NCBI GenBank assembly: GCA_052388455.1
Contig: JBQTIA010000052.1
Span: 1-42,744 of the forward strand
Direction: 5' to 3'
Length of the DNA: 42,744 bases
Source: CAZSNH01 sp052388455
Lineage (GTDB): Bacteria; Pseudomonadota; Alphaproteobacteria; Rhizobiales; Hyphomicrobiaceae
The notes below the pieces were generated by a model that was not told where the DNA came from, searched no databases, and was given only the letters and a program-made list of their open reading frames with translations. Shown piece by piece: positions 22,176-30,943 of the stretch. Within the stretch, counting starts at the first letter, position 1, and every line of letters begins with the position of its first letter. Both the position numbers and the translations under genes were made by a program.

Positions 22176-23501
22176 TCACGCTTCCAGAAAACGCACCGGC
22201 TCGCCGCCGGCCGGTCCGAGCAATTCGCCTTGCCACATCACCCGACGTCCGCGCACGAAGGTGCCGACCGGCCAGCCCCGCACAGTCTTGCCGTCGTAAG
22301 GGCTCCAGCCGACGCGGCTGGCGATCCAGGAATTTCGGATCGTCTCGGTGCGAGCGAGGTCGACGATCGTCAAATCAGCGTCGTAGCCGACCGCGATACG
22401 CCCCTTGCCGCGGATGTTGAAAAGACGCTGCGGCCCGTGGCTGGTCAGATCGACGAAGCGCTCTAGACTGAGCCGCCCCGCGTTGACGTGATCGAGCATG
22501 ATCGGCACCAGCGTCTGTACGCCGGTCATGCCGGAATGCGAGGCGGGGTAGGCATGATCCTTCTCCTCGCGGGTGTGCGGCGCATGATCGGAGCCGAGCA
22601 CGTCGACGACGCCGGAGGCAAGAGCCGCCCAGATCGCCGCGCGGTGGCGCTCGTCGCGGACCGGCGGGTTCATCTGCGCGTAGGTGCCGAGGTCGCGATA
22701 GCAGTCGGGCGCCACCAGCGTCAGGTGATGCGGCGTCACCTCGACGCTGGCGAAGTCCTTGTGTCCGGCGAGATATGCCATCTCCTCGGCGGTCGAGACA
22801 TGCAGCACCTGCACGCGCTTTCGATGCTTTTCGGCAAGCCCGACCAGTCTCCGCGTCGCGATCAGCGCCGCTTCCTCGTCGCGCCAGACCGGGTGCGACG
22901 ACGGATCGCCCGGCACGCGCAATCCCATGCGCGATTTTAATCGGGCCTCATCCTCGGCGTGGAACGACGCCCGCCGCGAGATTTTCGCGATGATCCGATC
23001 GAGGTTCGTTTCGTCGTCGACCAGCAGATTGCCGGTCGAGGAGCCCATGAAAACCTTGATTCCGGCAGAGCCCTCCAGACGCTCCAGTGCCGGAATGTCG
23101 TCGATGTTTTCCCGTGTGCCGCCGACGAAGAACGCGAAGTCACAGAACATCCGGTGCTGCGCCCGCGCCACCTTGTCGGCGAGCGTCACCGCGTCGGTGG
23201 TCAGCGGATTGGTATTCGGCATTTCGAAGACGGCCGTCACCCCGCCCAGCACCGCACTCCGGCTGCCGGTTTCGAGGTCTTCCTTGTGCGTCAGGCCCGG
23301 CTCGCGGAAATGGACCTGCGTGTCGATGACGCCGGGCAGGATATGCAGGCCCCGGCAGTCGATGGTCTCCGCCGCTGCAGCCGTCCGCAGATCGCCGATG
23401 GCCGCGATCCGCCCGCCCCGGATGGCGAGGTCGCGCTCAACCCGCCCATCGTGATTGACGAGCCGGCCGCCGCGCAGAATGAGATCGTAGGGTTGGGACA
23501 T
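22176..23501 (-). CDS. pyrC: Dihydroorotase-like amidohydrolase with altered HxH
   Basis: A 441-residue cyclic amidohydrolase of the dihydroorotase type, which closes carbamoyl-aspartate to dihydroorotate in pyrimidine synthesis. Motifs are LHILPGVIDTQVHFREPG, VFEMPNTNPLT, SAGIKVFMGSSTGNLLVDD, QVLHVSTAEE, VEVTPHHLTL, and VVDVLGSDHAPHT with the final metal/acid Asp. The first metal motif, normally HxH before FREPG, reads QVH, so one zinc ligand is replaced by Gln. The rest of the active site is present. It is not beside pyrB. Other amidohydrolases such as allantoinase are possible but fit the FREPG motif less well. ATG 23501; a frame to 23582 adds a nonhomologous tail. Divergent from ygfZ. Confidence 0.78.
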   Translation of the reverse strand: MSQPYDLILRGGRLVNHDGRVERDLAIRGGRIAAIGDLRTAAAAETIDCRGLHILPGVIDTQVHFREPGLTHKEDLETGSRSAVLGGVTAVFEMPNTNPLTTDAVTLADKVARAQHRMFCDFAFFVGGTRENIDDIPALERLEGSAGIKVFMGSSTGNLLVDDETNLDRIIAKISRRASFHAEDEARLKSRMGLRVPGDPSSHPVWRDEEAALIATRRLVGLAEKHRKRVQVLHVSTAEEMAYLAGHKDFASVEVTPHHLTLVAPDCYRDLGTYAQMNPPVRDERHRAAIWAALASGVVDVLGSDHAPHTREEKDHAYPASHSGMTGVQTLVPIMLDHVNAGRLSLERFVDLTSHGPQRLFNIRGKGRIAVGYDADLTIVDLARTETIRNSWIASRVGWSPYDGKTVRGWPVGTFVRGRRVMWQGELLGPAGGEPVRFLEA

Positions 23502-23633
23502 CGGGTTCCGTTTCTCCCGTCTCCGTCGACAGGCAGCAAAAGCGGCTTCGCGCGGCGCTTGCGCCGCCGGTGCTGCCCGCATACGTAAGTCGCCGGTCTA
23601 TTGCAACCCGGCCGATGACACCCGAGAGCCGCG

Positions 23634-24536
23634 ATGCCGATGAAGACCCGCCATGCCCTGCTTACCGACCGCGGCGTCGTCAGCGTCTCGGGCCCTGATG
23701 CGGCGAGGCTGCTGCAGGGCATCATCACCAACGACATGGACCGGCTCGAGCCGGAGCGGGCGATGTTCGCCGGGCTGCTGTCGCCGCAGGGCAAGGTTCA
23801 GTTCAATTTCCTCGTCGTCAAGCGCGGGACAGGGTTCTTGCTCGACGTCGCGCGCGATAGGGCGGGCGAATTCGCCAAGCGGCTGATGCTCTACCGGCTG
23901 AGGGCGAAGGTGGACATCGTGGATGCGAGCGAGGCCTACACGGTGACGGCGGCGTGGGGAACAACGGCAGGTGCGATCATCGACACCGGCGTATCGGACC
24001 CGCGTCTCCCCGCGCTCGGCCTCCGCATCATCACGCCGCGTGACAAGGCGATGGATGCGGTCGCAACGACCGGAGCCATTGCCACCGCCGCAGACTACCA
24101 CGCACACCGCATCGCGCTCGGCGTACCCGAGGGCGGCAAGGATTACGCCTTCGGCGATGCCTTCCCGCACGAGGCGTGCATGGACCAGTTGAACGGCATC
24201 TCCTTCACCAAGGGCTGCTACGTCGGCCAGGAGATCGTTGCGCGCATGGAGCATCGCGGCACGGCGCGAAAACGCATCGTTCCCGTCGTGGCCGCCACCG
24301 CACTCCCAGCCACCGGTACCGACATCGTGGCCGGCGACGTCACCATCGGCACCCTCGGTTCCACCGCGGACACGCGAGGCTTGGCGCTCATCCGCCTCGA
24401 CCGTGCCGCCGAGTTTAACGAGAAAGGCGTGGGGCTGACTGCCGGCGGCGTTCCGCTCTCCATCCAAAAGCCGGTATGGGCGACGTTCGATCTCGATCCG
24501 CGCAAGCCGGGAGAGGCGGCGGGGCACGCGCCATGA
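23634..24536 (+). CDS. ygfZ: Folate-binding YgfZ/IBA57-like protein
   Basis: A 300-residue relative of the glycine-cleavage T protein. The family binds tetrahydrofolate and assists iron-sulfur cluster assembly and repair. The diagnostic motif KGCYVGQEIVARMEHRG is intact, including the Cys. The N-terminal part shows GPDAARLLQGIITNDM and GLLSPQGKVQFNFLVV. It overlaps the tag gene by 4 bases (ATGA at 24533-24536), an alphaproteobacterial pairing with HD gene behind it. NadA, an iron-sulfur enzyme, is coded 3 kb downstream but no direct link is implied. Confidence 0.92.
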   Translation: MPMKTRHALLTDRGVVSVSGPDAARLLQGIITNDMDRLEPERAMFAGLLSPQGKVQFNFLVVKRGTGFLLDVARDRAGEFAKRLMLYRLRAKVDIVDASEAYTVTAAWGTTAGAIIDTGVSDPRLPALGLRIITPRDKAMDAVATTGAIATAADYHAHRIALGVPEGGKDYAFGDAFPHEACMDQLNGISFTKGCYVGQEIVARMEHRGTARKRIVPVVAATALPATGTDIVAGDVTIGTLGSTADTRGLALIRLDRAAEFNEKGVGLTAGGVPLSIQKPVWATFDLDPRKPGEAAGHAP

Positions 24537-25135
24537 CGGCGGAGCGCATCGAGCGCTGCCCATGGCCCGGCATCAACGACCCCGAATACGCGCACTATCA
24601 CGACGAGGAGTGGGGCTTGCCTCACGCTGACAGCCAGAGACTGTTCGAGAAGCTGGTGCTCGAAAGTTTCCAGTCCGGCCTCTCCTGGCTCACCATTCTC
24701 AGGAAGCGCGAGAATTTCCGCCGCGCGTTCCACGGCTTCGACGCGGCCCGCATGGCCCGTTATGGCGACGAGGATCGCGCGCGCCTCATGGCCGATGCCG
24801 GCATCGTCCGCAACCGGCTGAAGATCGAAGCCGCGATCGAGAACGCGCGCGCCTTTCTTGCGTTGTCGGAGCGCTTGCCGCTGGCGGCGTTCCTGTGGGA
24901 TTTCCTCGACGGCAAACCCGTCGTCAACCGCCACCGGTCCTTCGCCGACGTGCCGGCCGAGACGGAGCAGTCCCGTCGCATCGCCAAGGCGCTCAAGGCG
25001 GAGGGCTTCCGCTTCCTCGGGCCGACCACGGTCTACGCCTTCATGCAGTCGTCGGGCATGGTCAACGACCACCTGCTCGCCTGCCCGCGCCATCGCGCAT
25101 GCGCGAGGCTTCAGAAGAAATTCAATGCCTGCTAA
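24533..25135 (+). CDS. tag: DNA-3-methyladenine glycosylase I
   Basis: A 200-residue Tag-type glycosylase that removes 3-methyladenine from alkylated DNA to start base-excision repair. Features are the N-terminal ERCPWPGINDPEYAHYHDEEW with a zinc-ligand Cys, FEKLVLESFQSGLSWLTIL with the catalytic Glu, KRENFRRAF, SFADVPAETEQS, and the C-terminal zinc site HLLACPRHRAC. The length is near the family norm. The start is fixed by overlap with ygfZ, suggesting coupled translation. Confidence 0.94.
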   Translation: MTAERIERCPWPGINDPEYAHYHDEEWGLPHADSQRLFEKLVLESFQSGLSWLTILRKRENFRRAFHGFDAARMARYGDEDRARLMADAGIVRNRLKIEAAIENARAFLALSERLPLAAFLWDFLDGKPVVNRHRSFADVPAETEQSRRIAKALKAEGFRFLGPTTVYAFMQSSGMVNDHLLACPRHRACARLQKKFNAC

Positions 25136-25147
25136 GTTGATTGAGAC

Positions 25148-25768
25148 ATGACGGACGTCACTTCGAAAATCCTGCCCCGTGCATGGCAGCGGATGCTTTC
25201 CGGCCGCAGGCTCGATCTGCTGGCGCCGTCAGCGGACGACATCGACATCGAGGACATCGCACACGGCCTCGCGCGTGTCGCCCGCTGGAACGGGCAGACG
25301 GTCGGCGATCACGCCTTCTCGGTGGCGCAGCATGTGCTGGTCGTCGAGGAAATTGCTGTTGCGCTCGATCCGCAGGCCACGTCCGGAGCACGTCTCGCGG
25401 CGCTGCTTCACGATGCACCCGAGTACGTGATCGGCGACCTGATCAGTCCCTTCAAGACGGCGATCGGCCTCGACTATAAATTGTTCGAGCAGCAGTTGCT
25501 CGGCGCCATCCACCGCCGCTACGAACTGGCCTTCCCGGTCGACGCCGCGACCGCGACCTGGATCAAGTACGCGGATCGGATCGCCGCCTATTTCGAGGCG
25601 ACCGTTCTGGCCGGTTTCTCGCGCAGCGAAGCGGATCAGTTTTTCGGACGGCCCGCCGGCATCGACGAGGCGACGAGGAAAAAATTAGAGGGGCTGGCCC
25701 CCTGGCCCGCCCGCGATGCGCAGGCGCGATTCCTGGATCGATTCCAGATACTGGCTACGCGCGGCTGA
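25148..25768 (+). CDS. HD-domain phosphohydrolase (YfbR-like)
   Basis: A 206-residue HD hydrolase. Metal ligands are visible as GDHAFSVAQH, AALLHDAPEYVIGDL (the HD pair) and IKYADRIAAYFEA with the terminal Asp. YfbR relatives are 5'-deoxynucleotidases; a broader HD role is possible. The N-terminal ILPRAWQRMLSGRRLDLL is common in alphaproteobacterial forms. It begins 12 bases after tag and may share its transcript. Confidence 0.85.
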   Translation: MTDVTSKILPRAWQRMLSGRRLDLLAPSADDIDIEDIAHGLARVARWNGQTVGDHAFSVAQHVLVVEEIAVALDPQATSGARLAALLHDAPEYVIGDLISPFKTAIGLDYKLFEQQLLGAIHRRYELAFPVDAATATWIKYADRIAAYFEATVLAGFSRSEADQFFGRPAGIDEATRKKLEGLAPWPARDAQARFLDRFQILATRG

Positions 25769-25906
25769 CACATCGCGAGAACGCGGCGGGAATAGATGCC
25801 CCGACCAGAACGTTGTCGCTCGAATTTGGCGGGTCGCATGAGAATCACTTGTTCCGAAAATAGCCACGATCGGCCTTTAGCTCCCGCCAAGCCAGGGAGC
25901 AAACCC

Positions 25907-26965
25907 ATGATCTCAGACACAAATCTGAAACGCAGGGCGCGCGAGGTCACAGCCGAGCCGGAACCGGTCGAGCGGTCGCAGAGCGAAGCTCCTGCGGTCG
26001 AAATCGGCCTCAACGCAGCCATCGTGGCCGTCGTCGACGATGAGCCGATGGTGCTTGTTGTGCGTGATGACGATCAGCCCACGGCGTCAACGGACGGCCT
26101 GCCCTTCGGACCCTTCACACCCCGCCAGCACCGCACGCTCGAAAAAGGTCTGCGCTCGTGGGTTAGCGAGCAGACCGGCGTCGAACTCGGCTACGTCGAG
26201 CAGCTCTACACCTTCGGCGATCGCGGCCGCCATGCCGAGCCGGGCGATCTCTCCCCGCACATCGTGTCGATCGGCTATCTTGCGCTGACCGACGGCCGCC
26301 AGCCGATCGAATTGCAGCGGGGCGCGTGGCGAAGCTGGTATCATTATTTTCCCTGGGAGGACTGGCGCCGCGGTCGGCCTGAAATTCTCGAAGCCGAGAT
26401 CGCGCCACGCCTCAAGGACTGGGCCGAGCGTCCGGTCACGGGGCTCGTACCGCCGCGTCCCGTAAAGCGGGGCGACCGCGTGCGCATCTGCTTCGGCCTC
26501 GACGGTGCGGCGTGGGACGAGGAGCGCGTGCTCGAACGCTACGAGCTCCTCTATGAGGCGGGCCTCGTTGAGGAAACGCGGCGCGACCGGCCGGACGTGG
26601 CACGCGCGTGGGGTCCGCACCCTCGCTTCGGCGCCATCATGCGCTTCGACCATCGCCGCGTTCTCGCCACCGCCATCGGCCGCGTGCGCGCCAAGATCAA
26701 ATATCGGCCCGTGATCTTCGAGCTGATGCCAGACGACTTCACGCTGTTCGAGCTGCAGAAGACCGTCGAGGCCATTCTCGGTCCGCATCTGCACAAGCAG
26801 AACTTCCGCCGCCTCGTCGAGAGCGCGGGTCTGGTGGAACCGACGGGTGAAGTGAAAACCCGAACCGGCGGTCGCCCGGCAAAGCTGTTCCGCTTCCGCC
26901 GCGAGGTGCTGCTCGAACGCCCCGCCCCCGGCGTGCGTGTGAAGGCCGGCCGCGCCGCGACCTGA
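25907..26965 (+). CDS. nadQ: Nudix-derived regulator of NAD synthesis (NrtR/NadQ type)
   Basis: A 352-residue protein that matches the alphaproteobacterial NAD regulator type: a Nudix-like domain fused to a winged helix. The Nudix part runs NAAIVAVVDDEPMVLVV, GPFTPRQHRTLEKGLRSWV, SEQTGVELGYVEQLYTFGD. The catalytic box with REUxEE is degraded to LRSWVSEQTG, so it should sense rather than hydrolyse. The DNA-binding part has PDDFTLFELQKTVEAILG, HLHKQNFRRLVESAGLV and TGGRPAKLFRFRREVL, close to NrtR ends. It lies directly upstream of nadABC, between which two ATGCTC-N5-GAGCAT palindromes stand. ATG 25907 has GGGAG ahead; ATG 25838 is less likely. The symbol is by context and memory. Confidence 0.8.
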   Translation: MISDTNLKRRAREVTAEPEPVERSQSEAPAVEIGLNAAIVAVVDDEPMVLVVRDDDQPTASTDGLPFGPFTPRQHRTLEKGLRSWVSEQTGVELGYVEQLYTFGDRGRHAEPGDLSPHIVSIGYLALTDGRQPIELQRGAWRSWYHYFPWEDWRRGRPEILEAEIAPRLKDWAERPVTGLVPPRPVKRGDRVRICFGLDGAAWDEERVLERYELLYEAGLVEETRRDRPDVARAWGPHPRFGAIMRFDHRRVLATAIGRVRAKIKYRPVIFELMPDDFTLFELQKTVEAILGPHLHKQNFRRLVESAGLVEPTGEVKTRTGGRPAKLFRFRREVLLERPAPGVRVKAGRAAT

Positions 26966-27079
26966 GTTGCACCCACGCCCGGCGGAGCGGCAGCGACCAC
27001 AGATGCATTTCGCTTTCGCAGTCTGATCAACAAGACTTCAAATTCGTTTCGTCCTGCACTATCTTAATGCGACCCGAGA

Positions 27080-27096
27080 ATGCTCCTATCGAGCAT
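27080..27096. promoter_or_regulatory. Upstream NAD-regulator operator
   Basis: ATGCTC-CTATC-GAGCAT is a perfect 6-base palindrome with a 5-base centre. It matches the downstream copy at 27143-27159. The centre of this copy is base 27088. Confidence 0.65.
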
Positions 27097-27140
27097 AAAT
27101 GGGAGATGCCCGGCAGTGGCCGGCCACGCGTGTGCGTTAT

Positions 27141-27161
27141 AAATGCTCTGATGGAGCATTT
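27141..27161. promoter_or_regulatory. NAD-regulator operator overlapping the nadA -10
   Basis: AAATGCTC-N5-GAGCATTT is a perfect 8-base palindrome. It overlaps the TATAAA at 27138-27143, the likely -10 of nadA, so a bound repressor would block polymerase. Its centre is base 27151, 63 bases from the other operator, close to six helical turns. A GTGGCCGGCCAC palindrome (27116-27127) lies between them. Confidence 0.65.
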
Positions 27162-27182
27162 TGACAGCGGAGGCTTTAAGAC

Positions 27183-28268
27183 ATGGTCTCAGTGGTTGAT
27201 CGTGCAGCGAAATCGGCGAACAAATCGGGTGCAGGCCAAGCCTCTGTGACGCCGGCGGGCGAGGCGCCGACCCTCCCGTTCGCCTTCACCCCCGAGCTGA
27301 AGCGCGAGATGGCGCCGCTCTACGAACGCGTGAAGCATGTCGTCACGCCGATGGAGTGGGTGCACTACGCGCCGCTTATCAAGGCGATCAATGCCCTCAA
27401 AAAGGAGCGCAATGCCGTCATCCTGGCGCACAACTACATGACGCCGGAAATCTTCCATTGCGTCGCCGATTTCCGCGGCGACAGCCTGCAGCTCGCCAAG
27501 GAAGCCGCGAAGACCGACGCCAAGGTCATCGTGCAGGCCGGCGTGCACTTCATGGCCGAGACCTCGAAGCTGCTCTCGCCGGACAAGACGGTGCTGATCC
27601 CGGATCTCCGAGCCGGCTGCTCGCTCGCCGCGTCCATCACGGCCGACGACGTGCGCCTGCTGCGTCAGGCCTATCCCGGCGTGCCGATCGTCACCTATGT
27701 CAACACCTCGGCGGCGGTGAAGGCCGAATGCGACATCACCTGCACCTCGTCGAATGCGGTTCGCGTCGTCGAGAGCCTCGGTGCCCCGCGCGTGCTGCTC
27801 ATCCCCGACGAATACCTGTCCAAGTACGTGCAGACCAAGACCAAGGTCGAGATCATCGCCTGGCGCGGCCATTGCGAGGTTCACGAGCGCTTCACTGCGG
27901 AGGAACTGGCGGCCTATCGCGTCTCCGATCCCGGCGTGAAAATCATCGCTCACCCCGAGTGCCCGCCGGAGGTGATCGCCATGGCCGACTTCACCGGCTC
28001 GACCTCCGGCATGATCAACTGGGTGATGACCAACCGGCCGAAGAAGGCGCTGCTCGTCACCGAATGCTCGATGGCCTCCAACGTCGCCGCGGAAGCGCCC
28101 GACGTCGAGTTCGTGCGGCCGTGCAATCTCTGCCCGCATATGAAGCGGATCAGCCTGGAGCGCATCTACGACAGCCTGCGGCTGATGCAGTACGAGGTGA
28201 CTGTCGATCCCGCCGTCGCCGAACGCGCACGCCGCGCGGTCGAGCGCATGGTCGACATCGCGGTCTAA
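27183..28268 (+). CDS. nadA: Quinolinate synthase
   Basis: NadA (361 residues) condenses iminoaspartate with dihydroxyacetone phosphate to quinolinate using a 4Fe-4S cluster. The three cluster cysteines sit in RAGCSLA, DITCTSSNAVRVV and RPCNLCPHMKRI. Other motifs are ILAHNYMTPEI, FRGDSLQLAKEA, AGVHFMAETSKLLSP and the HPECPPEV region. GGAGG stands 10 bases before ATG 27183. Two palindromic operators lie upstream, and nadB and nadC follow, as a de novo NAD operon. The N-terminal 30 residues are a nonconserved tail. Confidence 0.96.
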   Translation: MVSVVDRAAKSANKSGAGQASVTPAGEAPTLPFAFTPELKREMAPLYERVKHVVTPMEWVHYAPLIKAINALKKERNAVILAHNYMTPEIFHCVADFRGDSLQLAKEAAKTDAKVIVQAGVHFMAETSKLLSPDKTVLIPDLRAGCSLAASITADDVRLLRQAYPGVPIVTYVNTSAAVKAECDITCTSSNAVRVVESLGAPRVLLIPDEYLSKYVQTKTKVEIIAWRGHCEVHERFTAEELAAYRVSDPGVKIIAHPECPPEVIAMADFTGSTSGMINWVMTNRPKKALLVTECSMASNVAAEAPDVEFVRPCNLCPHMKRISLERIYDSLRLMQYEVTVDPAVAERARRAVERMVDIAV

Positions 28269-28398
28269 CAACAATCCCGGTGACGAGGATGTGAGCAGTG
28301 CAATCCCGAGGCACCCGAGCGGCGAACGCCAGCAGGTCCATCGCGACCCCGCCCATTCGCCGTTCTTGACCTCTCGATGTTGCGGGGAGACGACAGAG

Positions 28399-30048
28399 AT
28401 GACCGCCGATCGCTTCACTCCCTTTGCCGAACCCCGCGACCAATTGGGTCCGGGCGACATCGTCGTGGTCGGCGCCGGCCTCGCCGGCCTATTTACCGCT
28501 CTTCGGCTCGCGCCGCTGCCGGTCACGGTCGTCGCCGCCGCTCCGCTCGGCGAAGGGGCGTCGAGCGTGTGGGCGCAGGGCGGTGTCGCGGCCGCAGTTG
28601 GAGACGGCGACACGCCAGCGGCCCACGCCGCCGATACGATCGCCGCCGGAGCCGGTATCGTCGATGCCGCCGTCGCTTTGACCATTGCCGAAGAAGCGCC
28701 CGACCGCATCCGCGATCTCCTGTCCTATGGCGTGCCCTTCGACCGCGACCTCGCCGGCCGGCTTGTGCTCTCGCGAGAGGCGGCGCACTCGGCCAAGCGC
28801 ATCGTGCGCGTTTCGGGTGATCGCGCCGGGGCGGCCATCATGCAGGCGCTCATCGCGGCGGTCCGCGCCAGCCCGCACATCAAGCTGCTCGAAGGCTTCG
28901 AGGCCGACGATCTGGTCATGACCGACGGACGCGTCACCGGCGTCAGCCTCGTACGCACCGGCCAGCGGCTGCCCGGCGCCTTCGAGTTCATCCCGGCAAG
29001 CGCCGTGGTGCTCGCCACCGGCGGCATCGGCGCCCTCTACGCCGTCACCACAAATCCCCCCTACGCGCGCGGTGAAGCCATGGCCTTCGCGGCCCGTGCC
29101 GGCGCGGTCGTGGCCGACGCCGAGTTCGTGCAGTTCCATCCGACCGCCATCGACATCGGCGCCGACCCGGCCCCGCTCGCCACCGAGGCGCTGCGCGGCG
29201 AAGGGGCGCTCCTGGTCAACGCGCAGGGCATGCGCTTCATGAAGTCGCTCCACCCCGACTCCGAGCTGGCCCCGCGCGACATCGTGGCCCGCGGCGTGTT
29301 CGCGGAGATCAGCGCCGGCCGCGGGGCATTCCTCGATTGCCGGTCGGCGATCGGCAAACGCTTCCCGGTCACCTATCCGACCGTCTACGCGCACTGCCGC
29401 GCGGCCGGTATCGATCCCACCAGCGAGCTGATTCCGGTGGCCCCGGCCGCGCACTATCACATGGGCGGACTGGCCACCGACCTGCGCGGGCGAACCTCCG
29501 TCGCCGGCCTCTGGGCCGTAGGCGAGGTGGCATCGACCGGACTGCACGGCGCCAACCGGCTGGCGTCCAACTCGCTGCTCGAAGCCGTGGTGCTCGGTGC
29601 CCGCGCGGCGGCCGACGTCGCCGCGCTGGTCACGCCGAACAACGCCGCGCCGATTGCCGAGCTGAAAGCCATCGAGCGGCCGCGGCCGGGCGACCGCGCC
29701 GTCAGGCGTACCGCCATCAACCGTCTCAGGCGAACCCTGTCGGCCCATGTCGGCGTGGTGCGGGACGCCGCCGGTCTGCGCAAGGCGCTCGCCGCTTTGG
29801 CCGAGATCGAAGCGCGCGCCGGCGCCGACAGCGTGCTCGCCAACATGGCGCTGGCCGGCCGGCTGGTCGCCGCCGCAGCTCTTGCACGCGAGGAAAGCCG
29901 CGGCGGACATGCGCGCAGCGATTTCCCGGAGCCCAACCCGTCGCTCGCCCAGCGCACGTTCCTCACCGTCGATCAGCTCGACGCGGCGAAGCTGAGCAAG
30001 CCGCTCGAAACGCCGCGCCGTGTGGCCAAGGCCGCTCGCAGCCGATGA
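28399..30048 (+). CDS. nadB: L-aspartate oxidase
   Basis: NadB (549 residues) oxidises aspartate to iminoaspartate with FAD and passes it to NadA. The dinucleotide-binding site is IVVVGAGLAGLFTALRLA (residues 21-38), followed by SSVWAQGGVAAAV, FVQFHPTAIDIG, the flavin-site arginine region in LRGEGALLVN, and the closing HYHMGGLATDLRGRTSVAGL, GEVASTGLHGANRLASNSLL, typical of the succinate-dehydrogenase flavoprotein superfamily. ATG 28399 has GGGGAGA upstream; an upstream frame from 28291 has no homology. Its stop overlaps the nadC start by 4 bases. The gap to nadA is 130 bases. Confidence 0.95.
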   Translation: MTADRFTPFAEPRDQLGPGDIVVVGAGLAGLFTALRLAPLPVTVVAAAPLGEGASSVWAQGGVAAAVGDGDTPAAHAADTIAAGAGIVDAAVALTIAEEAPDRIRDLLSYGVPFDRDLAGRLVLSREAAHSAKRIVRVSGDRAGAAIMQALIAAVRASPHIKLLEGFEADDLVMTDGRVTGVSLVRTGQRLPGAFEFIPASAVVLATGGIGALYAVTTNPPYARGEAMAFAARAGAVVADAEFVQFHPTAIDIGADPAPLATEALRGEGALLVNAQGMRFMKSLHPDSELAPRDIVARGVFAEISAGRGAFLDCRSAIGKRFPVTYPTVYAHCRAAGIDPTSELIPVAPAAHYHMGGLATDLRGRTSVAGLWAVGEVASTGLHGANRLASNSLLEAVVLGARAAADVAALVTPNNAAPIAELKAIERPRPGDRAVRRTAINRLRRTLSAHVGVVRDAAGLRKALAALAEIEARAGADSVLANMALAGRLVAAAALAREESRGGHARSDFPEPNPSLAQRTFLTVDQLDAAKLSKPLETPRRVAKAARSR

Positions 30049-30926
30049 GAAAGCGCACAGACCCTGCACGCCTGCTCCTTGCGCGCCTGCCCGCCCCGCT
30101 CGTCACCCGCGCCGTCGACGATGCGCTGGCGGAGGATCTTGGCCTCGCCGGGGACATCACGACCGACGCGACCATCTCCGCGACGGCCACAGCGCGCGCC
30201 GTATTAGCCGCGCGCAAGCCGGGCACGGTTTCAGGTCTCGACCTCGCCGAGGCCGCGTTCCGCGCCCTCGATCCCACTTGCACTTTCGAGAGGGTGGTAG
30301 ACGACGGCGGGGACATCGCGGCCGGCGCCGAGATCGCCCGCATCGGCGGCGCGGCCCGCGCGCTGCTCACCGCCGAGCGCGTCGCGCTCAACTTCATGTG
30401 CCGCATGAGCGGCATCGCCACGCTGACGCACCGCTACGTCGAGGCCGTCGCCGGAACGTCCGCGAATATCGTCGACACGCGCAAGACCACGCCGGGACTC
30501 CGCGCTTTCGAGAAGTACGCCGTTCGCTGCGGCGGCGGTCACAACCACCGCTCCGGTCTCTTCGACGCGATCCTCATCAAGGACAACCACATCGTTGCGG
30601 CCGGCGGCATTGCGAAGGCCGTCGCCGCTGCCCGCGCGCACGCCGGGCACATGGTCAAGATCGAAGTCGAAGTCGACACGCTGGAGCAGCTTCGCGAGGT
30701 TCTAGCGCATAGGATCGACGCCGTGCTGCTCGACAACATGCCGCCGGCAACGCTGCGCAAGGCGGTGGCGCTGGTTGCCGGCCGCGTCATCACCGACGCC
30801 TCGGGCGGCGTCTCTCTCGACACCGTGCACGCCATCGCGGAGACAGGCGTCGATCTCATTTCGGTCGGTGCCCTGACGCACTCGGCACCCATCCTCGATC
30901 TCGGGCTGGACTTCGTGGCGGACTGA
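30045..30926 (+). CDS. nadC: Nicotinate-nucleotide pyrophosphorylase (carboxylating)
   Basis: NadC (293 residues) converts quinolinate and PRPP to nicotinate mononucleotide, CO2 and pyrophosphate. Signatures are LAEDLGLAGDITTDATI, TAERVALNFMCRMSGIATLT, VDTRKTTPGLRAFEKYAV, GGGHNHRSGLFDAILIKDNH, KIEVEVDTLEQL and DASGGVSLDTV with GVDLISVGALTHS at the end. The ATG overlaps the nadB stop (ATGA at 30045-30048). It completes nadABC; the product goes to NadD at 785-1411. A much longer frame to 29337 on this strand is a shadow of nadB. Confidence 0.96.
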   Translation: MRKRTDPARLLLARLPAPLVTRAVDDALAEDLGLAGDITTDATISATATARAVLAARKPGTVSGLDLAEAAFRALDPTCTFERVVDDGGDIAAGAEIARIGGAARALLTAERVALNFMCRMSGIATLTHRYVEAVAGTSANIVDTRKTTPGLRAFEKYAVRCGGGHNHRSGLFDAILIKDNHIVAAGGIAKAVAAARAHAGHMVKIEVEVDTLEQLREVLAHRIDAVLLDNMPPATLRKAVALVAGRVITDASGGVSLDTVHAIAETGVDLISVGALTHSAPILDLGLDFVAD

Positions 30927-30943
30927 TGCGCCGGCCAGCGACG

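Noticed and set aside
24533..25135. Base-excision gene plus SRAP gene as a DNA-repair island
   Set aside because: They are 5 kb apart on opposite strands with unrelated genes between and no shared control site.
27189..28709. 506-codon minus-strand frame opposite nadA
   Set aside because: Low-complexity antisense of a GC-rich gene; nadA on the plus strand has full motifs.
28489..30069. 526-codon minus-strand frame opposite nadB
   Set aside because: Antisense shadow of nadB with no recognisable domain.
29337..30926. 529-codon plus frame ending in nadC
   Set aside because: The first 236 codons are an Arg-rich off-frame reading of nadB; nadC starts at ATG 30045 overlapping the nadB stop.
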